The notes beneath the pieces were generated by a model. That model saw nothing but the letters and a program-made list of their open reading frames with translations. It searched no databases and was not told the DNA's origin. A stretch of DNA of 64,000 nucleotides from Diphasiastrum complanatum (Eukaryota; Streptophyta; Lycopodiopsida; Lycopodiales; Lycopodiaceae): NCBI GenBank assembly GCA_029204225.1, contig CM055102.1, forward strand, positions 42,371,229 through 42,435,228, written 5' to 3'. This document shows, piece by piece, positions 26,541 to 37,446 of this stretch. Position numbers and translations under genes: made by a program. Numbering within the stretch: position 1 is the first letter of the stretch; every line of letters begins with the position of its first letter.

Positions 26541-27839
26541 CGCAAAACTGCTTGAAACTTCTGCCTTAGGCTAAGAACAGTATGTCGAGGCCAACAGTGA
26601 TGTCAGAAGTTGAAAATAATGACCTGCACTTTTTTTCTTACCAGACCACTCGCCGCTTTTCCACCAATTTGAAAGCCAAATCGGCGTCGCCTTCCGAAAT
26701 GCACTCAATTGTCAACTCCCAACAGCGTGCCCAGTGGAATGGTGAAACCACTTTTGGCATAATCCAAGCACTTTCTCCACTGCAATCACTCTGTTTTGTT
26801 GTACCGTACTTGCAGGTACAGTTTGGGTGCCCTTCATTTGGAGGTTATAACCTTTCGTTTGGGTCAAAACGGGCAAAGGACCCAAAAATAGGGACTTTTC
26901 TAGTTTTGAATTGTTTCTTCACCTTGAAGAAACTTCACTCTTCACTCGTGAAGGGACCCAACTCAACTTTCAGTATGAAAATTTTTAATAAAGTTGAAGG
27001 CCAGAATTCACTTCACTTCTTCAGGGCCCTGTTCAAAGCTCATCCAATGGCTGAACCAAATCTTGCGGTCCAAATTTCTTTCCCATCACAAATTCTGGAC
27101 CGTCAATTCATTTGACACCTCATCCAAAGGTCCAAACTGCATCCAGGCATCGAACCATGCTCCTACAGTCGCTATGGTCTTCGATACACTAAGCTGACTA
27201 TTGCGTTGGGCGCGCGAATAGCCCGCGACCTCCCTGCCTCCAACCGCACCTCCCTTCTCTGAAAATTATCAAATCAAACTCTCCTCTGAATCGTTTTGAG
27301 CACGATCTGAGGCCTGGAGCAGGGTTGCCCTACTGAATCCAAGACTGTAGAGTGTTCAGTCAGGAAATTCCGTGGAGAAACGGTGATTTTAGCTCAACTT
27401 GACAAAGTGGCTTTTTTCACCTTTTTACCGCAAATCTGCTAGGTTAACTGTCTGGAGACAAATCTTTGACATAAACCTCAGAATCTCTCCATGGCTGGTT
27501 GACAATGTGATTAGCTTCCTTCTTGTCCTTATGGCATCCAAAACGATGCGCAAACAGCGAAGAAGTCACCAGTTATGTATAAAAATCGTAACCCCAAGCC
27601 CGGTTTCAATTTTCAGTTGGCTTCGAAATTGTCAAATTTTCACCAAATTTTTCCCTATCTGATGCTATGCACAGGCTAATAATGCCTCTGCTAAGCTTAC
27701 CAAGTCTCTATAAATTAGATACCGTGCACCAGTGCTTCTCTTTCCGTCTTCAACCTGCCGTAAAACCTTGAACTCTCAGAAGACAGTTCTCCCGAAGCTC
27801 TCTTCAACGGCGACACTGTACTGTGTACACTCCCTGTAC
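26541..27839 (-). other. Copia-A leader
   Basis: About 1.3 kb between the gag start and the primer-binding site, with no coding signal of its own. A plus-strand frame here (26582-27115) has no recognisable content. The last 70 bp before the primer site recur at 47127-47203. Confidence 0.6.
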
Positions 27840-27852
27840 GGCTCTGATACCA
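27840..27852 (-). promoter_or_regulatory. Primer-binding site of Copia-A
   Basis: Minus strand TGGTATCAGAGCC, complementary to the 3' end of initiator methionine tRNA, the usual Copia primer. It directly abuts the LTR to its right. Confidence 0.85.
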
Positions 27853-28127
27853 ACTTAGAATTTGCTTTGCACAGGAACACAGATCATGCTACACAATAAC
27901 ACAGACAGAAAACACTCTCCTCATGAAGCTCACATAGCAACTGTATTTCACAAAATGAAATTACACTGTACATATAGTTGTTCACTCAGGCAACCCATGC
28001 ATGACCCAGGTTGCCGTTGGCGGGACGCGTGTCTCGTGGACTTGCCTCGTGGCCAGGCCAACTGATCCTTATCCACCGATAGGACCCACAGTACAGTAAC
28101 ATAGTGATTCTAACTTCAATTCTAACT
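27853..28127 (-). mobile_element. 5' LTR of Copia-A family (275 bp)
   Basis: About 275 bp following the primer site. Edges read ACTTAGAATT and AATTCTAACT, an inverted pair but not the usual TG-CA ends. A close copy lies at 47217-47480. It does not match the 3' LTR at 22114-22677. Confidence 0.65.
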
Positions 28128-28990
28128 AATTGCTGTTGGAGCAAATGACAAAATTACACAAACAGCAGATGGAGCAACTTACGGTGCAGTTTGACCAGAA
28201 ACTGAAGGCCTTACAAGGAACTGTAGCAGTAACTCCACATCAACAGGAACCAAACCAGCTGCAGTATCCTCGACAAGAAAATGTGTGGTGTTCAGTATGC
28301 ATGCAAAACCATACAGCGAACGAGTGTCCAGTCCTAAAGCAAAATCTGAGACTGACACATAGATTCTGCCATCTGTGCAATGCAACATCGCACGATACGG
28401 CATTTTGCCCGTTCAACCCCAGGGTTGTTCAATAGAAGAGAAGTCCTTATCAGACTTCTTATCCTTATCATCAAGGGGCACCTAACGCGGCACCAAGGTA
28501 TGACGCACCCAATCAACCACAATGCATGGCCTTACCTGCTCCACCAGGGCCAGCCAATCAACAAGTGGCCCATGTAAACCTGACAGCAGCGGAACAAGAA
28601 ATGAAAATGCCACCTCAACCTGAGCAGCAGCAGTGGTACGGACTAGATGAACCATTTATGAATCTTGCCATAAATGAATATGTTTCGGCCTATGCAGCTC
28701 AAACTCAACGTCAAGATGGAAGAAATTACGGCTACTACGGATGCGGTGAGGGACACGGAATTGCAGAATGTCCCTACAGGGACAATATACAACCTCCTGT
28801 CGAGATTGCGGTTATGGACACTATTTCAAGAATTGTCCATTTAAACCTGGAACCAGTGCACCTCTTAACCTCATTGTCATACAACAATCAACAGTTCCAA
28901 CGGGAATGCCATCGAAAGGTCAACACGACTACGCTCCTGTGTTAGTTGTTATGCGAGCACAGAAGAGGAAGGAAGTGGCTCCCTCACCAC
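28128..28990 (+). pseudogene. Gypsy-1 gag fragment (zinc-knuckle part)
   Basis: 5'-truncated Ty3/Gypsy Gag on the plus strand. 28130-28435 has a coiled region (KLHKQQMEQLTVQFDQKLKA) and two CCHC knuckles (CSVCMQNHTANEC, CHLCNATSHDTAFC). 28526-28945 has a damaged third knuckle (YGCGEGHGIAEC). 28768-28995, in another frame, has CRDCGYGHYFKNC and ends with VVMRAQKRKE. The last motif matches VVTRAQKQKE of Gypsy-2 (minus, about 50470). Several knuckles have the spacing C-X2-C-X3-H-X4-C. The frame is cut at 28990 by Copia-B and continues at 40009. Confidence 0.8.
28986..28990. repeat. Target duplication of Copia-B, left
   Basis: accac, repeated exactly at 40009-40013 on the other side of Copia-B. 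Confidence 0.88.
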
Positions 28991-29672
28991 TGTAAAAATT
29001 ATAGCAAATAAGGATCCTAAAACACTTGAAATGATGAGGGAAACAATAGATTATGATTTCATAAGATTAGCACAAGTTGAACCATCAAAATCCATCAAAA
29101 ATCTATGCTTGAACCTCACTAAATGGCCCAAATCCTTGAAGAAGGCTTCACACATGTGAAAGTACGGCCTCCCACAGTCTGAGTACTGTACACCAGGCCT
29201 ACATTCAATCCTATAATCATTAGTAATGACAAGTACTCAAACAATTATGAACATAGAGAGCAATTGCACCATTATGAGAGAAAAATCATGAAATTGCTTG
29301 ATTGATTTTGGTGAGATATCATCACCTATATATACATGATCCATCACGGTTTTGGGCAGGTATGAGTAGCCCTAAACCTATCCCTAATTCTAATTTTGGT
29401 GGATCTTTCATCCCTACCAAGTTAAGGTTGGAATCTTGGAGATCCCTCAACAATGCAAAAACTACCAAAAATAGCTCCTATATTTTCTCCCTTGTATCTA
29501 AGCATAATTTGGACTCATTCCAAAGGTTCTAACACTTAGGTCTACTTGAGAACATCCTTATGAATGGAATCCTATGCTATTTGGCACGTGTGACAAGCCA
29601 CATCATGACCATCTAACTATTTACAAGTCATATGACCAAAACTAGTCAAGCTAGAATTGTGAATTTTTAACA
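28991..29672 (-). mobile_element. 3' LTR of Copia-B (682 bp)
   Basis: Plus-strand edges TGTAAAAATT and AATTTTTAACA. Same length as the 5' LTR at 39327-40008; I count 13 differences (about 1.9%). Minus-strand TATA (GTATATATAGG) near 29325. The polypurine tract AGTGAGGAGGAG (29673-29684) abuts it. Confidence 0.95.
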
Positions 29673-29686
29673 CTCCTCCTCACTAT

Positions 29687-30826
29687 CTAGCTTGGTTCAA
29701 TCATTGCTTTACTAATCACTCCAAGTGATGATCTGAACTTCATAAAAGGTGTCTTTTGAAGTGGTTTAGTAAGTAGATCAGCTACACATTCATTGCTTGG
29801 AACATGCTCCAAAGCAATCTCCTTGGCTTGCACCATTTCTCTCACAAAGTGATGGCATATCTCAGTGTGCTTAGATCTTGCATGGAAGATTGGGTTAGAT
29901 GCAAGGTGTTGGGCTGATATATTGTCGTTGTAGATGATTGGTGCCTCCTCTGAATCCATGATTTTTAGCTCCACCAATAATCTCTTGATCCAAAGTACCT
30001 CCTTTGTAGTGGTTGTCAAAGCTTTGTACTCGGCCTCGGTTGAAGATAGAGATATAGTTTCTTGCTTTTTTGAAAGCCATGAAACCACACCTTCTCCTAT
30101 GAAAGTTGAATAGGCACTTGTTGATTTCCTGTCCCTCTTGTCCCCTGCAAAATCTGAATCACTAAATGCATGAAGGTTAATCACATCTCCTCTATATAGA
30201 ATCTCAAAATCCAATGTACCCGAGATGTATCTTAGAATCCTCTTAGCCTTTTTCCAATGGATATTCAATGGCTTTTGCATGGATTGGCTCAACCTACATA
30301 CACTAAAGCTAGGATCTGGTCTAGTTATAGTGATCCACATTAAGGAACCTTTAAGTTGCCTAAACAAAGTGATGTCCATGAAGGATCTTTCATCATCTTC
30401 ATTTGGCACTTTTACATCTTGTTCCATTGGTGTGTCAACACTTTTGCATACTTCCATCTTAAACTTCTTCAAAAGACTTTGAGCATAGTTTACTTGACTT
30501 ATAAAGATAAAATCAGACCCTCTAAGTACTTCTACTCCTAAGATGAAGTGAAGACACCCTAGATCTACCATCTTGAACTCTAAAGATAGATCTATCTTGA
30601 TTTTTTCAATACCATCAACACTATTTCCACTAATGATGATGTCATCTACATAAATGAGTAAAAGTACAATACCAACATCATCAAACTTAATGTAAAGAGT
30701 GGGATCATATTCACTTTGAACAAAAGAAAGTGAAATAAGATAGCAATGTAGTCTTGAATTCCAAGATCTCGAGGCTTGCTTCAAGCCATACATGCTTCTT
30801 TGGAGATGGCATACTTTGTTCTCCAT
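29687..30826 (-). pseudogene. Copia-B RT C-terminal part and RNase H
   Basis: A 379-residue open frame. RT: SMYGLKQASRSWN, IYVDDIIISGN, MVDLGCLHFILGVEV. RNase H: HAFSDSDFAGDKRDRKSTSA, SLSSTEAEYKALTTTTKEVL, ARSKHTEICHHFVREM. It ends with the usual Copia tail (LLTKPLQKTPFMKFRSSLGV). The frame itself is undamaged, but it lacks the RT N-terminal third: upstream, at about 30940, the linker (SRLTYQHKGHQVEG) joins directly to MDVSNAFLNG-like sequence, so roughly 120 residues including the KARLVAKGF region are deleted. Confidence 0.9.
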
Positions 30827-30884
30827 TCCATGCTTGATGAACCCTTGTGGCTGTCCATATAGATATCCTCTTCCAAAAAACCAT

Positions 30885-31890
30885 TCAAGAAAGCATTAGA
30901 GACATCCATTTGACATAGAATCCATCCAAAATGTGACTAGATAAAACATAAGAAGTGGATGAGATACCCTCAACTTGATGTCCTTTGTGTTGATATGTGA
31001 GCCTTGATGGCTCCACTTTTGCCCTTGAAGATCTCCTTGGTGTGATAGGTGGGTTTGGTGCTTGCTCCTCCATGAGCTCCTCCTCAAAACCAAGATCTTG
31101 CTCCTCGGCCATCTTTTTTCTTGATTGTTGGAGCACTTGAGACTTCTTCAAGCATATGCATATGATGTTCATCAAAGATGACATCCCTTGAAACAACAAA
31201 TTTGTTCAAGGATGGGAGATAGACTTTGTAGCTCTTGCTTGAGCTTGCATATCCAAGCATGATCCCTCTTGTGGAAGATGGATCCTCCTTGGTTCTTGTT
31301 TCCAATGGCACATGCACATAACATATACACCCAAAAACTTTCAAGTGATTAAGATTGGGTTTCTTTCCATACAGCATCTCATAAGGAGTTTTGCCTTCAA
31401 TTGCTTTGCAAGACACCCTATTCATCAAGTAGTTTGCACATACAAGAGACTCACCCCAAAAGGATTTGGGTAAACAAGCATCTATTCTTAAGGCCTTAGA
31501 ACATTCACATAATGTTCTATTCCTTCTTTCAGCAACTCCATTTTGTTGAGGAGTGTAAGGACAAGAAGTCTCTTTCTTGATCCCTTCCTCCTCACAAAAG
31601 GCCTTGAACTCATTGGAGATGAATTCTCCACCATTGTCACTTCTAAGAATCTTGATGCTATGATTATGATGCTTTTCCACAAACAACTTGACCTTTACAA
31701 AAGTATCAAATACTTGAGACTTGAAAGTAAGAACACCCAACAATATCTTGAGTAGTCATCAATGAAGGTTAAAAACATGGATGAACCTCCATTAGATTTG
31801 GTGCTAGCAATGTGCACATCCGAGTGTATGAGTTCAAGAGAATGAGATGACTTTGTGATGGAGTTAGGAAACACCTTCTTATGTGCCTTG
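30885..31890 (-). pseudogene. Copia-B integrase and linker
   Basis: 31743-31084 holds the integrase core and C-terminal part (LRSDNGGEFISNEFKAFCEE, NGVAERRNRTLCE, TPYEMLYGKKPNLNHLKVFG, VVSRDVIFDEHH). 31199-30885 holds the linker (ITPRRSSRAKVEPSRLT). A one-base frameshift near 31725 separates the core from the start of the domain (FIDDYSRYCWVF) at 31770-31740. At 31890 the frame is cut by Copia-C and resumes beyond 37446. A further frame change lies near 31190. Confidence 0.88.
31886..31890. repeat. Target duplication of Copia-C, left
   Basis: ccttg here and acttg at 37447-37451, 4 of 5 bases the same. Reading Copia-B across the site and skipping Copia-C restores the integrase frame, which supports the boundaries. 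Confidence 0.8.
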
Positions 31891-32521
31891 TGTGAAAATT
31901 GTCAACATTTCCTTGTCTAGTTTTAGGCCAAAATTGCTAAAAATGGCACATAGTTTAGGATCTGACTTTTCACACGTGTGAAACAGGTCTAGATATTTTT
32001 AGTAAGTGTATTTTTTCAGTATGAAGAAGTGTCAAACTTCAAGACCTTCGAAATGAGTCCATTTTCATGTATTTTGGACATATATGCCAATTTTACCTAT
32101 ATAGGACATATTTTAGGTAAGGAGGGTCTAGAGAGAGGAGAGAGAGTCATCTCTCTCAGCTATATATAGCAGGTAGGCCGTGGAGAAACAGGTTGGAGCA
32201 GATCCATTGTATTCATTTGCTTAATGAGAGATTTTTCTATTGGGTTCTCCTTCCATTGTTGGCATTGTGTAGTGATTGAGTTCAAGCTTTGTGTGTATGA
32301 TCTTAGGTGCTTTCCAAAAGTGATAGGCTGATGTATTATGGACTGTATAATGTTATTTTGGGCCGCACTTGATGTTTATGGAAGTTTCCATTTGTGATAA
32401 ATGCTTTTTGATCAAGTTCTTTGCATTCTAGGTAGCATAGAATGTGTTGCCAATTCCTAGCTTATGTAGTTTGGAGTGCAAGCATTCAAGCCAATGATAC
32501 TTAGGATCTGTATTTTTCACA
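31891..32521 (+). mobile_element. 5' LTR of Copia-C (631 bp)
   Basis: Edges TGTGAAAA and TTTTCACA. Compared with the 3' LTR (36800-37446) I count three substitutions and one 16-bp gap. TATA-like tatatatagc at 32161-32170. GA-rich stretch at 32130-32158. Confidence 0.96.
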
Positions 32522-32534
32522 TGGTATCAGAGCT
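32522..32534 (+). promoter_or_regulatory. Primer-binding site of Copia-C
   Basis: tggtatcagagct directly after the LTR, initiator-Met tRNA type. Confidence 0.93.
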
Positions 32535-33693
32535 GGTTGGCTTCTATTTACAGTAAGTATTCCATTTTTGGTGATATTTGGATGTTTGATCAAGTTCTAG
32601 CATGATTTTGCATTGCTTTGTTGATCAAATCTTACTAACCTTTGTTTTGTGAGTTGAACTTGTGGATCAAAAGCATATTTCAGGTCTATTGAAGATCAGA
32701 GGCTGAAAAGAAACTATTTTGGATCAGATCATAACACCTAATCATTTGTGATTGTGAGGCTTGTGGATATTCAATACTAACAATGTTCTTTTCAATCCTA
32801 TTGTTGACAATCTCCATTCTTGGATGAACACTCTCCTTAAGTGGATGAAACTTCTCCTTAAGTGGATGACAAATGCTCTTTTGAGTGAGTTGTAATTCTC
32901 CTAAAGGCTGAGCAAAGCTCCCATTTGGATGAAAGATCCCCTTTTTTGGGTGAACATATTGTAAGCTCCATTGTGAAGAGCATATTGTAAAGATTGTCAT
33001 CAATTTTGGCATAATTTTTGGTGTACTTTGTTGAGCATGTAAGTAACTCTCCTTATGTAATTTGATTGGAGCATTTGCTGGAAGGTGTTAACCATTATGC
33101 AAGTGTGTTTTCAGGTTCTTAACAGGTTGAGGAACATTCTCATGTGAAGTGATCTTAGATCTACATCTAAACACCAAGATTTGACAAGATAGTGAAGCTA
33201 GTCTTGTGATTCACTAAGTGTGCTCATTCATTCACCTCTAAATCTTGTATTTATCACTTGCTGGAGTTTATAAACTTTTAGAAGTGTGGTTTACATGTGG
33301 TTTTACAGGTTGAATCAATATCTTAGTGTGTTGATCATATGTTGATCAAGTTTGTTCATTACTAGGTAATCTTGGCATCCTAGTTTTGGGTATTTTCTAA
33401 GAATGCAAGTAACTCTTCACACCATAACTTGATTTGGTCACTTGCTGGAAAGTTTGAGAGCTTAAGCAAGAGTGTGTTCAGGTTGGTTTGATTTTGTAAT
33501 CCATTCTTAGTGTGTGCAAAGTGTTGCATGTGTTTCAATCTTCCTTTCTATGCTTGGAAACCATCTAGGTTCAAGATAGAAGTGTTTTAGGGTCCTAAAT
33601 CTTCATAGATCTCTTTATCTATCATTTGTTGAGAGAAAAGTGAGTGCTAAGTGCTTTAGGACAAAACCTAAAAGTTGAAGAAACATTAGAATC
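32535..33693 (+). other. Copia-C leader with 183-bp repeats
   Basis: 1.16 kb untranslated leader. The motif TTGCTGGA(A/G) recurs at 33075, 33258 and 33442, spaced 183 and 184 bp, with similar flanks (gcaagtgtgttttcaggtt at about 33100 and a close match at about 33465). This suggests three degenerate tandem units. No coding frame. Confidence 0.65.
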
Positions 33694-36600
33694 ATGGCTT
33701 CCAATGGTGGGATCATGCTAGAGTCTAGTGAAAGGTTGAGTTCATCAAACTACTCTACTTGGAAAGTGAGGATGGAGTCCTTACTTGAGTTGAATGAACT
33801 CATGGACATAGTTGCAGAAATTGAAGAGAGACCTCTCAGACTTCAAGAGCAACAAAGGTTTGATAAGAAGGCAAAAAGGGCTCTTCATATCATTAAAATG
33901 AATGTTACAAATGAACTTCTCAAGGAAGTTGGAAAGTGTCAAAGTGCAAGTGAGGCATGGAATGCCTTAAAGAAGCTCTTTGAATCAAAGTCCACATCTA
34001 GGGTATTGACCCTAAGGAGACAAATATTTTCTAGTAGGCAAAGAGAGGGTGAAAGTGCTCATGCATTTATCTTGAGAGTTAAGTCCCTAAGTGATGATTT
34101 AGCATGCATTGATGAGAACATAAAAGATGGTGAAATAGTCCAAGTTATGTTGAATGGTTTGCTAAATGAACATGCTAACCTTGTGCAAAGTTTTGCCATT
34201 CAAAGAGTCTTGCCAAGTGTGGTTGACTTGCAAGAAATCTTATTGGCTGAAGAACATAGGTTGCAATCAAAGCTTGATGGTGCATCCTTGCAAGGTGGAG
34301 GTGAAGAGGCTTTCTTCACAAAAGGCAAATTCAAGGGCAAAGGTAAAGGCAAAGGGAAATGGTCCAAAGGTGGTAACTTTGATCATGATGATCACTCTTC
34401 CTCTTCCTCTTCTACTAAGAACAATAAGTCAAAGTTCAAGTGCTTTTATTGTGGGATAAAAGGACATTTTGCAAATGAATGCCATAAGAAACAAAATGCT
34501 AGATCTAGGTTGAGATCTAATGTACTTCTTGGAGATGATAATTGTTGTGCTAACTTGGCAAGCTTTGGTGAATCTATGGTCAATTTTTTGGATCCATTGG
34601 ATCTTGAAGATGCACTAGTGTTACCTACTAGTCATATGGAGTCATGTGGAGCTAAATTAGCATCATGTTTGTACTCTTCTACTCATGGACTTCCAAGGCT
34701 TGTTGGTTCTTCAATGGTGCTAGATGGCAAGTGCAAAAATGGAAAAGGTAAGGAAGGAGCTAACTTCATCAATGGAGTTGATGAAGATTCTTCTTTGGAA
34801 GTGATTGTTGCTAATGACTTGTTTGTTCATATGGAAAAAGATGGAGATGCTAAGTGTCATTCTTTGCAAGAAGATGGTTGTTCTTCTAATTCTTTTCATA
34901 TTGATGTATGTAATCATGTGGGAAAAGATGATGGTGCTTTGAGCATGCTTGAAGGAAATGGTTCTTTTACATCTTTTTGTGATAAAGTCATTTGTGCAAC
35001 AAGTGGTGTCACATTTCTTCATAAAAAGAGTAGATCAAAGGTTTCTATCATGAGACTTGGTGAGGGAGATCACAAGTCAAAAGGAAGAGAAGTATGTGAA
35101 GTGTTCAAAGTAGGATGTACTTTGAATGATGTTTTTATGAACGATAGTGAGGAAGAATCATTATCATATGACTCATTACCTAAATCATTGAGTAGAAGTT
35201 CATGTTTGAAAAGAGAGAGTACTTCAATCACTCTTATGTTGAAGGTACTAAGGATTCTTTTCTTGGCTTCTAATATTCAAGAGTCTTCTACTTCTTATGG
35301 TGCAACTATCAAGAGGGAGGTTTCTAACTTTTGTGGTGCTAGCATTAAGAGGGAGTCTTGTGAAGGAAAGGGCAATTGAAGAGTGGTTCTTGGGAAGATC
35401 CAAAGCATGGATCTAACATCTCTTCATCAACTCAAAGCATTCTATGATTGTGGTGGATTGTTCATTCATGGTCAAGATGGCAAAAGGTTGGTTGAAGAAG
35501 ACTACATGGAGCAACTCAAGTGGCAACTTCTTCAAGGCAAGGGAGATATCATTGGTGAGCTTATTGAGGTTTGTTATGAACTCAAGAGGGCTGTTTTGAT
35601 TAGGTTTGATACTCATCTTCACCTACTCTACTTCATGTTAAATGGAAATGTTGGAATCTATCTTTTGGTTTATGATGGTGGCATTGTTTTCACTAACTAT
35701 AGTGAAGGGTCAAATTTGAGCATTGATGAGATCTTGTGGGATCTTAATCATGTGTTTGAGAGGGAGTATCTTCAGAGTTTCAGATCTGAAGATGTTCACA
35801 TATGCAAGATCTTTGATGTCTTATTGGAAGATCAAGAGGTTGATCTTGGATTGCTTCATCAACACCAAGAGACAAGTGGCAATTCGAAGCTAGTGAAAAG
35901 CATCAAAGAAGAGACAAATGGTCAAGGCATTTTGGATCTGTTTTTACAGGTTCTTGAAGGTTCAAGTAAGGTCTTTGGAGCTGCAAGGAAGTGTCTTCTT
36001 ACTCTACCTCACTTGCCTAATCTCATGTATGAACATTGTTATGTCAATGTGTTGAAATTGTCAAATTTCAATAAAACTAGTTCCATAGTTTTGCATCCTT
36101 TGGATCTTGGAGATGGAATAGTTATCATTGCTGGTTTGTATGATCAAGTACATGAATTCATTCAGATCTTGAAAGGTATTGAAGTGGTCAATATGTTTTC
36201 TTTTGAACAAAGTTCAAGATCTAGTATTCTAGTGTTGGCAAATTGGCAACTTGTTGACATTGTAGGATCAAGCGTTGTGTGCAAATCTTGTGGAGGTACT
36301 TCAAGTATTTCAAGTTCAGGTTTTGGTCATTCAAATGGAGTAGGGAACACATCTTTTTGGCATTCATTCACTCAAAGGCTTTCATGGATTGAAGATCTAC
36401 AAAGGCAAGGTGGTGATGGAAGTTCATTCATGGAGATACATGTTGCATTCACTATATGTATAGTGAAATGTGGAGGAGGCATGCAAACACTTGTTGATCA
36501 CTTTCATTTACAACTTGTTTGCTGCTATTTTACAGAGAAACCAGAGATGGATACATGGAGGAATTCATTAATTGAGATTCTATGTTCTTTTACATGTACC

Positions 36601-36786
36601 ATTTTTATGATTCTATGTAAAATTGATGTAAGAAATAGTGAAGCATCCTATATGGACACTATTATCTATATCAATTATGTTGTGTCCTATTTTGTACATA
36701 TTAGGATCCTTGAGAAGAGATCTATTCTGATGATGGAGATCATTCTTAAGTTGGAACAAAGTAGTGTTGTAAAACTAGCAAGTTAA
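33694..36786 (+). CDS. Copia-C Gag plus long unknown region, one in-frame TGA
   Basis: A single frame of 1031 codons with one internal TGA (35377-35379). Residues 1-230 are a UBN2-type Copia Gag (NYSTWKVRMESLLELNELMD, ESAHAFILRVKSLSDDLACI), then a Lys/Gly stretch and a CCHC knuckle CFYCGIKGHFANEC at about residues 250-263. Residues about 275-561 and the 467 codons after the stop are not recognisable: no protease DSGAT, no integrase, no YVDD. The last 60 or so residues (KIDVRNSEASYMDTIIYINY) match degraded RNase H of Copia-A. The TGA may be a recent mutation or a read-through signal. Enzymes must come from another element. Confidence 0.88.
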
Positions 36787-36799
36787 GTTGAAGAGGGAG
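36787..36799 (+). promoter_or_regulatory. Polypurine tract of Copia-C
   Basis: gttgaagagggag directly before the 3' LTR; identical to the tract of Copia-A (22678-22690, minus). Confidence 0.88.
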
Positions 36800-37446
36800 T
36801 GTGAAAATTGTCAACATTTCCTTGTCTAGTTTTAGGCCAAAATTGCTAAAAATGGCACATAGTTTAGGATCTGACTTTTCACACGTGTGAAACAGGTCTA
36901 GATATTTTTAGTAAGTGTATTTTTTCAATATGAAGAAGTGTCAAACTTCAAGACCTTCGAAATGAGTCCATTTTCATGTATTTTGGACATATATGCCAAT
37001 TTTACCTATATAGGGCATATTTTAGGTAAGGAGGGTCTAGAGAGAGGAGAGAGAGTCATCTCTCTCAGCTATATATAGCAGGTAGGCCGTGGAGAAACAG
37101 GTTGGAGCAGATCCATTGTATTCATTTGCTTAATGAGAGATTTTTCTATTGGGTTCTCCTTCCATTGTTGGCATTGTGTAGTGATTGAGTTCAAGCTTTG
37201 TGTGTATGATCTTAGGTGCTTTCCAAAAGTGATAGGCTGATGTATTATGGACTGTATAATGCTATTTTGGGCCGCACTTGATGTTTATGGAAGTTTCCAT
37301 TTGTGATAAATGCTTTTTGATCAAGTTCTTTGCATTCTAGGTAGCATAGAATGTGTTGCCAATTCCTAGCTTATGTAGTTTGGAGTGCAAGCATTCAAGC
37401 CAATGATCTTGGAGTTTAGATCCACTTAGGATCTGTATTTTTCACA
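36800..37446 (+). mobile_element. 3' LTR of Copia-C (647 bp)
   Basis: Nearly identical to 31891-32521; the extra length is 16 bp near 37409-37424, missing from the 5' LTR. Confidence 0.96.

Noticed and set aside
26582-27115. 177-codon plus-strand frame in the Copia-A leader
   Set aside because: No motif or family, and it lies in the untranslated leader of a minus-strand element.
29302-29532. 76-codon plus-strand frame, repeated at 39638-39868
   Set aside because: Both lie in the LTRs of Copia-B on the antisense strand; similarity is due to the LTR pair, not to a gene.
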